Part shown: positions 34,954 through 43,617 of the stretch, piece by piece | Layout: each line of letters starts with the position of its first letter | Numbering within the stretch: position 1 is the stretch's first letter | Origin: Paraburkholderia tropica | GTDB lineage: Bacteria; Pseudomonadota; Gammaproteobacteria; Burkholderiales; Burkholderiaceae | Length of the DNA stretch: 64,000 nucleotides | Assembly (NCBI RefSeq): GCF_914484835.1 | Contig: NZ_CAJZAR010000037.1 | Location: forward strand, 124,001-188,000 | Reading direction: 5' to 3' | The notes under the pieces: model-generated | Told to the model about the DNA's origin: nothing | The model's database searches: none | What the model saw: only the letters and a program-made list of their open reading frames with translations | Made by a program: the position numbers and the translations under genes

Positions 34954-36203
34954 CCACACGATGGCTATCGGCTCTCGCGTGGCGGCGCGCCTGCATCGGG
35001 CCCATCCTGCTGCTTGCGCTCGCGGGCTGCGCGACGTGGCACGAACCCGCAAGCGTCGACGACGCGCCGCTGCGCGAACGGTCCGTCTCGGCGACGAACC
35101 GGGGCGTCCAGGTGCGCGCCGCCGTGCTCGGCAAGGACGACACGAAGCGCATGCTCGGCGCCGACCTGGCCAATACGCATGTGCAGCCGCTATGGGTCGA
35201 AGTCAGCAACGGTACTTCGCAGACTGTGTGGCTGCTGCGCACCGGCACGGATCCGCGATATTTTTCGCCGCGCGAGGTTGCGTGGTCGCTGCACTCCACA
35301 TTCGGCGGCGACAGCAACACACGCATCGACGCCTGGTTCGACAAACTCAGTTTCAGAAACCCGATACCGCCGGGCACCACGCAGGCGGGCCTGCTGTTCA
35401 CCAATCCCGATCGCGGAACGAAGCTCTGCAACATCGACCTGTTCGCAAACAGGACGCTCATTCCGTTCTCGCTCTTTCTGCCGGTGCCGGACGATGTCGG
35501 CGATCCACGATTCGCGGAAACGCAATACCGTTACCCCGAATACGCCGTCACCGACTACCACGATGCCGGCGCGTTCAGGGCCGCGCTCGAACGCATGCCG
35601 TGCTGCGCGACCGACTCCACCGGCACCGTGCACGGCGATCCGCTCAACGCGGTCTTCGTCGGCAAGATCGACGATCTGGCGACCGCGCTGGTCAGGCGCG
35701 ACTACCACGGTTACACGCGCGCGGACGATCTGAGCCAGCGCTTCGACGGCCGCGTGCCTGATGTCGTGCTGCGCAAGGAGTCGACGCGCGCGGCGCCCGC
35801 GACGTGGCTGCGCATGTGGATCGCGCCGCTGCGCTTCAACGGCGAGCCGGTCTATCTGGTGCAGATCGGCAGACCTATCGGCGGCCGGTTCACCTCGCCC
35901 GAGAGAACGATTTTCATCTTGCAGCAGAACGTCGACGAGGCCAGAAATCACTTCGTTCAGGACATGGTGTATTCGGGCGGTCTGGAAAAGATCGGCTTTG
36001 TGAATGGCGTCGAGCCCGCGCCACGAACGCGCCCGAACACCACGCTCGACGGCGCGAGCTACCATACCGACGGTTTGCGCGCCGTGCTGTTCTTCACCAC
36101 TCGCCCGTTGAGCCTGACCGACGTCGAATTTCTGGACTGGGTGCCGTATCTGCAACCGCACGAGTCACTGGATGAAGGGGCGGACGACAATGTCAATCCG
36201 TGA
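34950..36203 (+). CDS. LssY_C-domain lipoprotein (second copy)
   Basis: 417 residues, paralogue of the preceding gene with the same lipobox (LAGC), a matching MPCCATDSTGTVHGDPLNAVFVGKIDDL block and a shared WLRMWIAPLRFNGEPVYLVQIGRPIG segment. The tandem pair overlaps by ATGA, so it is translationally coupled. Its own GGAG site lies inside the first gene. The YLFGRP segment of the first copy is missing, its counterpart reading VPDVVLRKESTR. This suggests the second copy has diverged in function or lost one activity. Confidence 0.8.
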   Translation: MTTRWLSALAWRRACIGPILLLALAGCATWHEPASVDDAPLRERSVSATNRGVQVRAAVLGKDDTKRMLGADLANTHVQPLWVEVSNGTSQTVWLLRTGTDPRYFSPREVAWSLHSTFGGDSNTRIDAWFDKLSFRNPIPPGTTQAGLLFTNPDRGTKLCNIDLFANRTLIPFSLFLPVPDDVGDPRFAETQYRYPEYAVTDYHDAGAFRAALERMPCCATDSTGTVHGDPLNAVFVGKIDDLATALVRRDYHGYTRADDLSQRFDGRVPDVVLRKESTRAAPATWLRMWIAPLRFNGEPVYLVQIGRPIGGRFTSPERTIFILQQNVDEARNHFVQDMVYSGGLEKIGFVNGVEPAPRTRPNTTLDGASYHTDGLRAVLFFTTRPLSLTDVEFLDWVPYLQPHESLDEGADDNVNP

Positions 36204-37344
36204 CCGCATCGAGGGTGTTTTCCATTGGGTTTTCCATTGGGTTTTCCATTTGTCCCGCGCGTTATGTCGTGCGCGCGTTGCGTTTGAAGCGCTCGTGCTG
36301 ATCGTCGCATTCAGCGCCTGTGCGACGAAGCCGCTGGCGCCCTTCTCGACCGACACGCCGCCGCTGATCCTCGTTCCCGCCGCGCAAGCGGGCGTGATTG
36401 ACCAGCGCGCGCGATTTCGCGAGATCTACTGTGCCGTGCTGAACGCACACGGACGCGACCTGCCCGATTACCGCCCCTGCGACGACGCCCTCACGCGCGT
36501 GGGCAGCGAAACGGCGGGCACGGGCAAACCCGTCGATCTCGGCCCTTCGCGGCTACGGCTGGTCGCCGCGATCGTGGCGGGCGTGGGATACGAATGCTTC
36601 GAATCGTGGCTGAATCCGGCCGGTTCCGTTGCCGTGCATCTGCGCGAGTACGGCTATGACGCGATGCTGCTGCCCGTCGACGCGTTGTCGGGCTCCGCGC
36701 ACAACGCACGCCAGATACGCGACGCGGTCATGGCCATGCCTGCGGAACCGGGCGCACCGAAGCTCGTCTTGATCGGCTATTCGAAGGGCGCGCCCGACAT
36801 TCTGGAAGCACTGGCCGACTATCCCGAGATACGTCCCAGAGTCGCGGCGATGGTGAGCGCGGCGGGCGCGGTGGGCGGCTCGCCGCTCGCGAACGACGCC
36901 GACCAGTCACAGGCGGAATGGCTGCAATACTTTCCCGGCGCCACCTGCACCAAGGGCGACGCGGGCGCAGTGGAAAGCCTGCGGCCCGCCACGCGCAAGG
37001 CGTGGCTTGCGCAGCACGCACTTGCACCCGGCCCGCGTTATTACTCGGTCGTCACGTTTCCGCAACCCGAGCGCATCTCGTCGATTCTCAAAGGAAGCTA
37101 CGACAAACTCGCGCGTATCGACGCCCGCAACGACAGCCAGATGATCTTTTACGATCAGGTGGTGCCGGGCAGCACCTTGCTCGCTTACGTCAACGCGGAT
37201 CACTGGGCGATTGCCGTGCCGGTTGCGCGCACGCATTCCACCATCGGCGCGATCTTCGTCACGGGAAACGCCTACCCGCGCGAGGCGCTGGCCGAAGCGA
37301 TCCTGCGTTTCATCGAGGAAGACCTGACGTCGGCACCGCGCTGA
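36190..37344 (+). CDS. Alpha/beta-hydrolase (lipase-like) lipoprotein
   Basis: 384 residues from ATG 36190, which overlaps the stop of the previous gene. The N-terminus contains the tandem VFHWVFHWVFH, then a hydrophobic stretch ending FSAC (lipobox-like; -3 is Phe, so lipidation is uncertain). From about 130 the fold is an alpha/beta hydrolase with nucleophile elbow LIGYSKGAPD (Ser198). A late ADHWAIAVP holds the likely catalytic His. Relatives are esterase/lipase-like proteins. The three-gene unit with LssY_C lipoproteins suggests envelope lipid processing; this is inferred from context. Confidence 0.75.
   Translation: MSIRDRIEGVFHWVFHWVFHLSRALCRARVAFEALVLIVAFSACATKPLAPFSTDTPPLILVPAAQAGVIDQRARFREIYCAVLNAHGRDLPDYRPCDDALTRVGSETAGTGKPVDLGPSRLRLVAAIVAGVGYECFESWLNPAGSVAVHLREYGYDAMLLPVDALSGSAHNARQIRDAVMAMPAEPGAPKLVLIGYSKGAPDILEALADYPEIRPRVAAMVSAAGAVGGSPLANDADQSQAEWLQYFPGATCTKGDAGAVESLRPATRKAWLAQHALAPGPRYYSVVTFPQPERISSILKGSYDKLARIDARNDSQMIFYDQVVPGSTLLAYVNADHWAIAVPVARTHSTIGAIFVTGNAYPREALAEAILRFIEEDLTSAPR
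36217..36250 (+). repeat. In-frame 12-bp tandem repeat in the hydrolase signal region
   Basis: Three copies of GTTTTCCATTGG, the last truncated (GTTTTCCATT then TG), encode repeated VFHW. The period is a multiple of three, so copy-number change would lengthen or shorten the N-terminus without frameshift. Confidence 0.8.
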
Positions 37345-37452
37345 ATATCGGCGCTAATCAACCGCCCTGGGAAGACACTGAATTACGAATCGCCGGAGAA
37401 ATAGCGCTAGCCTAGCCACCCGATCTATCTGCGCAGAGTACGGCCAAAATTA

Positions 37453-38100
37453 TCAGTTATGCAGAGCACTTCCAAATGCAGACCGATACGCACGATGTGC
37501 ATCGCGATGTGCGTCGAGATGAACGAGGTCAGGCAGCGAATTCGCCCCCATCTTTTCCATCACGCGCGCGCGATGAATCTTGATTGTTTTCTCGGCCGCG
37601 CCCAGTTCGTCGGCGATGACCTTGTTGGCCCGGCCCGCGACGACGAGTTCCATTACCTCACGCTCGCGCGGCGTCAAAGTGGCAACACGACGCTGGATTT
37701 CCTCGCACAACTTCCGGCGTTCGAAGCAACGCCTTCCCGCTTCAAGGGCGCGCTCAACCGCGTCGAACAGGACGGACTCGTGAACGGGTTTTAAAAGGTA
37801 ATCCATCGCGCCAGCCTTCATTGCCGCGATTGCGGGCGCAAATTCGTCCCGGGCCGAAATGAATACGATTGGCACATTGCCGTCGAGCTGCCGTTGCAAC
37901 TCGATCCCGCTGATGTCCGGCAACTGGAGATCGAGCAAGAGGCACGCCGGTGCGAGCCTCAGGTCCGCTTCGTGAATAAAAGCGCTGGCGCTCTCATAGA
38001 TCTGGACGCTATAGCCGTTCGAGCGTAGCAAACGACCTAAGGCATTGCGGACATGCTGATCGTCATCCACAACGAAGACCACGGGATTGGGCGTATTCAT
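37453..38100 (-). CDS. FixJ/NarL-type response regulator, orphan
   Basis: 215 residues from MNTPN. Receiver domain with phosphate-accepting D57 (LLLDLQLPD), acidic pocket VDDD, and KPV near 107; LuxR-type helix-turn-helix at about 150-205 (LTPREREVMELVVAGRANKVIADELGAAEKTIKIHRARVMEKMG). This is the FixJ family. An upstream GTG start would add MDVT. No histidine kinase lies in the window, so the partner is elsewhere. The target is unknown; the gene is followed upstream by the gene-poor segment at 38.1-39.0 kb. Confidence 0.9.
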   Translation of the reverse strand: MNTPNPVVFVVDDDQHVRNALGRLLRSNGYSVQIYESASAFIHEADLRLAPACLLLDLQLPDISGIELQRQLDGNVPIVFISARDEFAPAIAAMKAGAMDYLLKPVHESVLFDAVERALEAGRRCFERRKLCEEIQRRVATLTPREREVMELVVAGRANKVIADELGAAEKTIKIHRARVMEKMGANSLPDLVHLDAHRDAHRAYRSAFGSALHN

Positions 38101-38460
38101 GGTGACGTCCACGAGTTCGCTGTCGCGCGTGCCGTTCAGAATTCACGAAGGAAGAACACGCTGCGATCGGCGTTGCGCGCGGTTGGCCGCATTGATTGAG
38201 TGGCCGGACGTAAGCGCAATACTCGCTTGCCGACCTGGCCCCGACGAGTCCCGCTAAACCGCCCGATGGCTCCTTACGCTTTCTTTCATGAAACGATTCC
38301 GAGCGAGAATATAGGAAAAGAATTCCGCCTGACAAGCCGCAATTCGCGCCTTTCAGAAAATTATTCCCGCTGCATAATTTACGGTACCGAAACGTTTTCA
38401 AATATGGACGGAATCGGGAGTGGGTGATAGTTTGTGCGCTGATTGCGTTTTGACACTCCG

Positions 38461-38531
38461 CAATCATCGGCGCCCCGGCGCCGGCGTGTGAACTCGCCGT
38501 CGCGTCGGCTAGATGCGGCGGCCTTTTTTTT
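38461..38531 (+). ncRNA. Candidate small RNA, copy 1 of a tandem pair
   Basis: Starts CAATCATCGG, has a central GAACTCGCC, and ends with a hairpin (GCCGTCGC pairing GCGGCGGC with one G-U pair) followed by a run of eight T. It lacks any reading frame. The layout, with shared motifs, hairpin and T-run, matches an Hfq-type small RNA and its terminator. Promoter unclear: TTGACA lies at 38450-38455, but no -10 box is at the right distance. Confidence 0.45.
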
Positions 38532-38535
38532 CTGG

Positions 38536-38607
38536 CAATCACCGGTGGCTCTCTCTCTGCCGGGAACTCGCCAGGGCCGCCGCACTGAAACGTTGCGGCG
38601 GTTTTTT
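38536..38607 (+). ncRNA. Candidate small RNA, copy 2 of a tandem pair
   Basis: Repeats copy 1 at a 75-base offset: CAATCACCGG, GAACTCGCC, and the TGCGGCGG right arm of a perfect 8-bp stem (CCGCCGCA/TGCGGCGG) followed by six T. The middle is diverged between copies, but the three blocks keep order and spacing. It could be a repeated terminator instead of an independent RNA; no gene ends just upstream. Confidence 0.45.
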
Positions 38608-38977
38608 CCTGTCACCGATAGAGCGCCGCCCCGCTACATCGACACCAAGGCGGCTGGGCATTGTCTCGGCTATCGAAGACGAGTCGAACGGCCATACCGA
38701 CGCAGAAGGCGACGGCATCCTCTCTCGTTAGCTATCGCCGCATCACTACGTTCGAGTTACGCGACGCGAAAACGGACCGGAACGCACAGGCAATCGTCGG
38801 ATCAATCCATGGCTATTCTGCGGCCTGCACAATGCCGCGATCGCGGACCCAAATCCTTTCGGAGTGCCACAAATCTATTGGACCAAAGTCCCATTGCGAA
38901 GCCGAACGGTCTGTGCCAATACTTTGAGACATCGTTGACGTCTCCCGTTACTCCGATCGATGAGGAAGGGATAACAC

Positions 38978-39838
38978 ATGAGCACAAAACGACCCATGCT
39001 GCGAGGCCTCAGCTCTGCTTGCCTCGTCTGCGCGCTCTGCACGATGGGCGGCCTGCCAGCTTATTCGCAACAGAACTCGACAGCCAATCCGAATCGAACC
39101 GCCGCCGCGAATCCGAGCGCATCGCAGGAGGAAGCCCGGGCGATCCTCATGAAGATGGCCGAGTTCCTTGGCAACGCCAATGCGTTCAGCGTCAACTTGC
39201 GCAGCGGCTATGACGCCGTCCAGCCTTCCGGACAGAAAATCGAATTCGGCGAACTGCGAACGATCACCGTAAGCCGGCCAGACCGGTTACGTGTTGAAAG
39301 CGAACGCAGCGACGGCACCAGGACCTTGGCCGTATTCAATGGCAAAGACATCACCGTGGTCGATTCTGTGAATAAGGTCTATGCGACCGAGCCGCAGACC
39401 GGTGACGTGGACGCCACGCTCGTCCATTTTGTCCGGGATCTCCACCTGCGCTTTCCATTAGCGATGCTGTTGACGACCCGGCTGCCCACGGAATTCGAAG
39501 ATCGCGTGCGGCAGGTCGATTATGTGGAAAAGACCAATATTGAAGGCATGCCCACGCATCACCTTGCCGCGCGCACCGATACGGTGGATTTCCAGGTCTG
39601 GGTCGCCGACGGTAACAAACCTTATCCGGTCCGCGTTGTGCTGACTTATAAGGATGCGCCAGGCCAGCCGCAGTTCTGGACGCAGTTGTCGAACTGGGAC
39701 TTCGCGCCAAAGCTCACCGACGACACGTTCACCGTGAAAATCCCGGACGGCGCGCAGAAGATCGCGTTCGCCGCCGAGATTCCCACGATGCCCTCCACGG
39801 CACGCAGACCGCCCTCGGCCAAAGGAGCCACGAAATGA
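38978..39838 (+). CDS. DUF2092-domain secreted protein
   Basis: 286 residues. Signal peptide ends near PAYSQQ (about 31). The remaining protein has the DUF2092 pattern: MKMAEFLGNANAFSVNLRSGYDAVQPSGQKIEFGELRTITVSRPDRLRVESE..., GKDITVVDSVNKVYATEP and THHLAARTDTVDFQVWVADG. The strands are reminiscent of LolA-type half-barrels, suggesting hydrophobic-ligand or lipoprotein binding in the periplasm; that is inference. AGGG precedes the ATG. It overlaps the next gene by ATGA. Confidence 0.85.
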   Translation: MSTKRPMLRGLSSACLVCALCTMGGLPAYSQQNSTANPNRTAAANPSASQEEARAILMKMAEFLGNANAFSVNLRSGYDAVQPSGQKIEFGELRTITVSRPDRLRVESERSDGTRTLAVFNGKDITVVDSVNKVYATEPQTGDVDATLVHFVRDLHLRFPLAMLLTTRLPTEFEDRVRQVDYVEKTNIEGMPTHHLAARTDTVDFQVWVADGNKPYPVRVVLTYKDAPGQPQFWTQLSNWDFAPKLTDDTFTVKIPDGAQKIAFAAEIPTMPSTARRPPSAKGATK

Positions 39839-40656
39839 AAAGCCTTTCATGGAGCCGCGTCGGCACCGTGGTGCTGGCTAGCCTTGTTCTAGCTGCGGGC
39901 ATGCTCGACGCCGATGCGGCGGGTCGTGGTGACCGTGCTGAACGCGGCGGCCGCGCTGGCGGCGAGCGTGGCGGCGGAGAAGGGGGTTTCTCGCGTGGCG
40001 GAGCGGCGGCCGGCGGATCGTTCTCGTCGGGGCGTGGAGGAGGAGCGAGCGCCTCGGCATCCAGCGCAGGCGGCGGGCAAGCAGCCGGTCAGCGCAGGCA
40101 GGCGGCCGGTGAAAATCAGGCGCAACGGCAGTCAGCAGCAACGCAGGCGCAACAGACATCGGGCGCCAATCAGGCGCAGCGGCAAGCCTCGGTCAACCAG
40201 GCGCAACAGACGTCGAGCGCCAATCAGGCCCAGCGGCAAGCTGCTGCCAGCCAAAACCAGTCACAACGGCAAGCCGCCGCTAGCCAGAACCAGTCGCAAC
40301 GACAAGCTGCCGCCAGCCAGAACCAGTCGCAGCGACAAGCAAACGTCAACAACAACTGCTACAACTGCGGCAACTCCGATTGGGACAACGACGCAGCCGC
40401 CGGATTTGTCGCGGGCGCGATGGTGGTCGGCACGACGGCAGCCATCGCGAACGCGGCGACGGCGCCGCCTCCCGTGAGCACCGCGGCGCCCATGCCCGCC
40501 CCGCCACCGCCAGCGGCGCCACCGCCCTGCAACGTCGCCCCGATCCAGGTCAACGGCGCCGCTTATTACAAATGCGGGGCGACGTGGTACACGGCGGGGT
40601 ACGGAAGCGGCGGTGTGGTGTACGTGCCGACCCAGCCGCCACCGGGACAGTCATAG
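39835..40656 (+). CDS. Low-complexity exported protein with Gln/Ala/Asn repeats
   Basis: 273 residues. Signal peptide (GTVVLASLVLAAGMLDADAA), then a Gly/Arg-rich segment (RGGRAGGERGGG), a repeat region (ANQAQRQ, ASQNQSQRQ) to about residue 168, a CYNCGNSDWD segment, a short hydrophobic GFVAGAMVVGTTAAIA stretch, Pro-rich APPPPA, and a compact end CNVAPIQVNGAAYYKCGATWYTAGYG with two Cys. The last block recurs in proteobacterial exported proteins of unknown role. It is coupled to the DUF2092 gene (ATGA), so the two probably act together at the envelope. Confidence 0.75.
   Translation: MKSLSWSRVGTVVLASLVLAAGMLDADAAGRGDRAERGGRAGGERGGGEGGFSRGGAAAGGSFSSGRGGGASASASSAGGGQAAGQRRQAAGENQAQRQSAATQAQQTSGANQAQRQASVNQAQQTSSANQAQRQAAASQNQSQRQAAASQNQSQRQAAASQNQSQRQANVNNNCYNCGNSDWDNDAAAGFVAGAMVVGTTAAIANAATAPPPVSTAAPMPAPPPPAAPPPCNVAPIQVNGAAYYKCGATWYTAGYGSGGVVYVPTQPPPGQS
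40237..40335 (+). repeat. Three 33-bp tandem repeats within the low-complexity gene
   Basis: The three units start at 40237, 40270 and 40303, each encoding QAAASQNQSQR with silent or near-silent differences. Degenerate ANQAQRQ units extend the pattern upstream to about 40120. The length is divisible by three, so it tolerates copy-number change. Confidence 0.8.
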
Positions 40657-40759
40657 CGGCGCGGGCGTTCAAGCGCACGGGTGAATCAGGTTAAAGCGCC
40701 CGCCTGCTCGCCAACCGATCACGCAGCGCGTTGCGGTTTCGAGGCAGTCCGAGCCGCAT

Positions 40760-41578
40760 TCAGAAGCGGAAGATCACATTCACGCTCGGACCGCTGAAGC
40801 GCAGTGTTTGCACGAGCTGATCGCCCGAGCCGTAGAAGGCCAAATATCGATAGGTCAAGCTGAGGTCGCCCCACTTCATCGCGTAGCCTATCCCGGTCAT
40901 CGCCTGCCATGTGAACGCCGACGTTCCCGCACCCACGTCGAGATAGAACGGCACGTACCAGCGGCCGTCGCCCGTGATCGACACGCGTCCCCGCACGCCC
41001 GCGAAGCCGTCGTAAATGTTCTGCACCTGCGAAATGTCGAGTTGCCGGTTCGCGCCGACGCCCGCACTCGTGGTCGACACGGCGGTCGCATCGAGCGTGC
41101 CCCTGACGCCGAGATAGCGCATCCCCACCACCGCATCGACATAGCCCCACGACTGCCGCATGACCGTGTACCCGCCACCGATCTCGACCAGCGTGCCGCG
41201 AAAGCTCGTCTCGACGTTCTGCTGCGTTTCGCGCGGCCCGAACAGGCCGTTCGCCGCATTGACCGTGCTTCCGTGGCGGCCGAAATCCAGATAGATCCCG
41301 TCAGCGAAGATGCTCCAGTCGCCCTTGCGCGCCTCGCCCTGAATCATGAAAACAAACTTGAGATTCTGCAGATAATCGTAGGGACCGGTCGACGCATCGG
41401 CGCCGCCGCCGGGCACCGAGAAGTGCATCGTCCCGTCCACGGATGGGAGCCACAGGTAGGGCGCTACGGAGAAATGCCACGCGTTGTCGGCATCGTTTTG
41501 CGGCGGCGCAGTGTCCGACGCATGGGCGAACGTCGCGACGAACGCGAGGGCGGCAAAGCATCCGCAGTATCCACGCAT
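40760..41578 (-). CDS. Outer-membrane beta-barrel protein of unknown function
   Basis: 272 residues from MRGYCGCF, with GAGGAGAGG upstream; the in-frame codons before it are outside the expected signal. The signal ends near AHAS. The mature protein alternates aromatic strands (WHFSVAPYLWLPSVDGTMHFSV, LVEIGGGYTVMRQSWGYVDAVVGMRYLGV, LDVGAGTSAFTWQAMTGIGYAMKWGDLSLTYRYLAFYG) and ends NVIFRF, with a terminal Phe typical of BAM substrates. Size suggests an 8-12 strand barrel. It ends convergent to the low-complexity gene. Confidence 0.82.
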   Translation of the reverse strand: MRGYCGCFAALAFVATFAHASDTAPPQNDADNAWHFSVAPYLWLPSVDGTMHFSVPGGGADASTGPYDYLQNLKFVFMIQGEARKGDWSIFADGIYLDFGRHGSTVNAANGLFGPRETQQNVETSFRGTLVEIGGGYTVMRQSWGYVDAVVGMRYLGVRGTLDATAVSTTSAGVGANRQLDISQVQNIYDGFAGVRGRVSITGDGRWYVPFYLDVGAGTSAFTWQAMTGIGYAMKWGDLSLTYRYLAFYGSGDQLVQTLRFSGPSVNVIFRF

Positions 41579-41970
41579 GAAAGGCCTCTCCTCTGCTTCC
41601 GCTCGCATGCATGAACGCGTGGCGCGTTGGCCGGGCTGCGTCAGCCGCCCCAGGAATGGGCGCTCAACGACGCCGTGTACACCGTGTACCTTGTCGCCAT
41701 GTCGGCCTGCAACGCAAGCCTATATCGTGACTGCATGATGTCAAATGACGGCACCTGGACCTATCGGACTTTGGGCCTATATCACGCCGGTCACGACAGG
41801 TGGATGTAATGCGCGGATCGGCGATGCGATGAGAAGTTTCGAGGTGAGCGCGAGGCAATTTGGCGTTCGCGCTGCCGGTTGCTGGCGCAACGATCGGCAC
41901 GCTACTTTCCGGCGAGATCATGCTGAAGCAGTCGTCTCCCGCAAAAGACGACTGCTGTTCCGCTAGCGCA
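41579..41970. other. Intergenic
   Basis: About 390 bases between two minus-strand envelope genes. It should carry the promoter of the outer-membrane protein gene. I see no supported small gene or terminator. Confidence 0.4.
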
Positions 41971-43140
41971 TCAGAAGCGATGCATGATGCCGACGCGATA
42001 CACCATCTGGTTCACACCCGACGATGCGCCCGCCGACGCATCGACAATCTGCGCCTCGTCGAAGTCGGTGCCGGTGTGCGCGCTGACCACGTGCTGCCAT
42101 GCGCCCTGAACATAAAGCGACGTGCGTTTGCTCAGGTCATAGTCGAGCATGACGCTGATCTGATGCCACTTGGGCACGTAGCTGCCGGCCGTCGAGGACA
42201 GATGCGCCATCGTGAAGGTGTAGGCCGTTCCGAGCCAGAGCGTCGGCGTGAAGAAGTACTGCGAATTCAGTTCGAAGTTGTCGAACTTCCACGCATTCCA
42301 GCTTGCGCCGTTCGAAAGGCTCGTGTTGTTCAGCCAGACATTGCCGGTCGGATCGTACACATCGACATGCGACCACGCGGCCGCGACGGCCACCTTCGGG
42401 AAGCGATAGCTCGCCGAGAGACCGATCGTCTGCTGCGATGCGCCGTCGAACAGATCGCCGGTCGGAATCGCGCCGGTCGTGGTCAGGCCCGGGTTGTTCA
42501 TCTTCAGATACGAGGCTGCGGCCGTAAAGTTGCCGTTCTGATAGTTGAGCGTCGCGCCCCACATGCGGTTGTCGGCAAAACCGCCCGCCTCGTTGCTGAA
42601 CCCGTACATCGCTTCGCCGGTCAGGCCACGCCATGTCGGCGAGACGTATTTGACGGCGTTATTGACGCGGTAATCCCAGTCGGCGTTGTCGTTGTCGAAC
42701 GGATGGGCGGAGATATCGCCGGCCCAGTTGCCCGCTGCAGTCAGGCTGGCGAAGCCGTAGTCATCGACGCTCGTATCGTATTGCCGCCCCAGCGTGAGCG
42801 TGCCATAGCGCTCCGACGACAGTCCCACGTAGGCCTGACGCCCGAACATGCTGGAGTCCTGGCCGAGCTTGCCTGTGTTGATATTGAAACCGTTTTCCAG
42901 TTTGAAGATGGCCTTGTAGCCCCCGCCCAGATCTTCGCTGCCCTTCAGGCCCCAGCGGCTGCCCGCGGTGTCACCGCTCGACATGGCCCATGCCGAATGT
43001 CCTCCGGCATTGCTGGTGAAATTGAGACCTTCATCGATGAGGCCATACAGCGTCATGCTGCTCTGAGCGTGCGCAGCGCTCGCGAGAAGAAAAAGCGGCA
43101 TCACCGCTGCTACCGACATTGCGGTCTTTTTGATTTTCAT
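41971..43140 (-). CDS. Gram-negative general porin (Porin_4 type)
   Basis: 389 residues from MKIKKTAMSVAAV, signal ending SAAHAQ, then SSMTLYGLIDEGLNFTSNAGG and GSRWGLKGSEDLGGGYKAIFKLENGFN, the hallmark of Burkholderiales porins. It ends VYRVGIMHRF with terminal Phe. It is only broadly similar to the porin at 24435. It stands alone with its promoter in the 477-base gap. General solute diffusion is likely. Confidence 0.93.
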   Translation of the reverse strand: MKIKKTAMSVAAVMPLFLLASAAHAQSSMTLYGLIDEGLNFTSNAGGHSAWAMSSGDTAGSRWGLKGSEDLGGGYKAIFKLENGFNINTGKLGQDSSMFGRQAYVGLSSERYGTLTLGRQYDTSVDDYGFASLTAAGNWAGDISAHPFDNDNADWDYRVNNAVKYVSPTWRGLTGEAMYGFSNEAGGFADNRMWGATLNYQNGNFTAAASYLKMNNPGLTTTGAIPTGDLFDGASQQTIGLSASYRFPKVAVAAAWSHVDVYDPTGNVWLNNTSLSNGASWNAWKFDNFELNSQYFFTPTLWLGTAYTFTMAHLSSTAGSYVPKWHQISVMLDYDLSKRTSLYVQGAWQHVVSAHTGTDFDEAQIVDASAGASSGVNQMVYRVGIMHRF

Positions 43141-43617
43141 CGAAACCCTTCGAGACATATTGGATTAATGAAGATGATTGCCGGTGCACCGTCGTGGCGG
43201 TCTTGTGCGGCCCTGCTGCGCGTTGCGGCAACAGCAGAACGGGCAGTCTAGGTTTAATCAAAAGTCGCGAGAAATCAGGGATTGAAATTCTGAATTCAAG
43301 AAATCGGAATTAGCCGATGATCGGCGGCAAAGCGCGTCTGCGCGGGCCTTTCGTGTCGCGACTCACTTTTTTGGCGGCGGCGTAGTTGTTGGAATTTCGC
43401 CAAAGACGAGAGCGGTCGGACCGGGTAGTTCGCCTCATAGTTCGCTTCATTTTCATTCGGCGATCGGTCCCCGACTCTGGAATTTCCTTGGGGAGCACGC
43501 CAAATTTCTCGACGTCAAACGAGGACGCGTTAGGAGCCACAGGAAAAACGATAGAAAAAATGCTTCGCTCGCGACGCCGCTCGACGGCGCATCATGTCGG
43601 ATTGTCCTTCACCACAG
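43141..43617. other. Divergent intergenic region
   Basis: About 480 bases between the porin and the LLM monooxygenase. It has a moderately AT-rich stretch near the porin, probably its promoter. No gene or clear repeat is supported. Confidence 0.4.

Larger units (their letters stand above)
38101..38977. other. Long gene-free region with twin stem-loop elements
   Basis: About 880 bases with no convincing protein gene; open frames crossing it have no ribosome site or conserved-looking sequence. It contains the two T-tailed repeats listed at 38461 and 38536. The rest is unassigned. Confidence 0.55.

Noticed and set aside
38450..38478. TTGACA at 38450 as the -35 box for the first small-RNA candidate
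   Set aside because: No acceptable -10 hexamer lies 16-18 bases downstream, and the box is inside what would be the start of the RNA.
38443..39213. Plus-strand frame of 256 codons across the gene desert
   Set aside because: It begins in the stem-loop region, has no ribosome site, and ends out of frame inside the DUF2092 gene. Composition is Arg-rich and not protein-like.
40237..40335. 33-bp repeats considered as a CRISPR array
   Set aside because: They are tandem without spacers and are in frame inside a coding gene.
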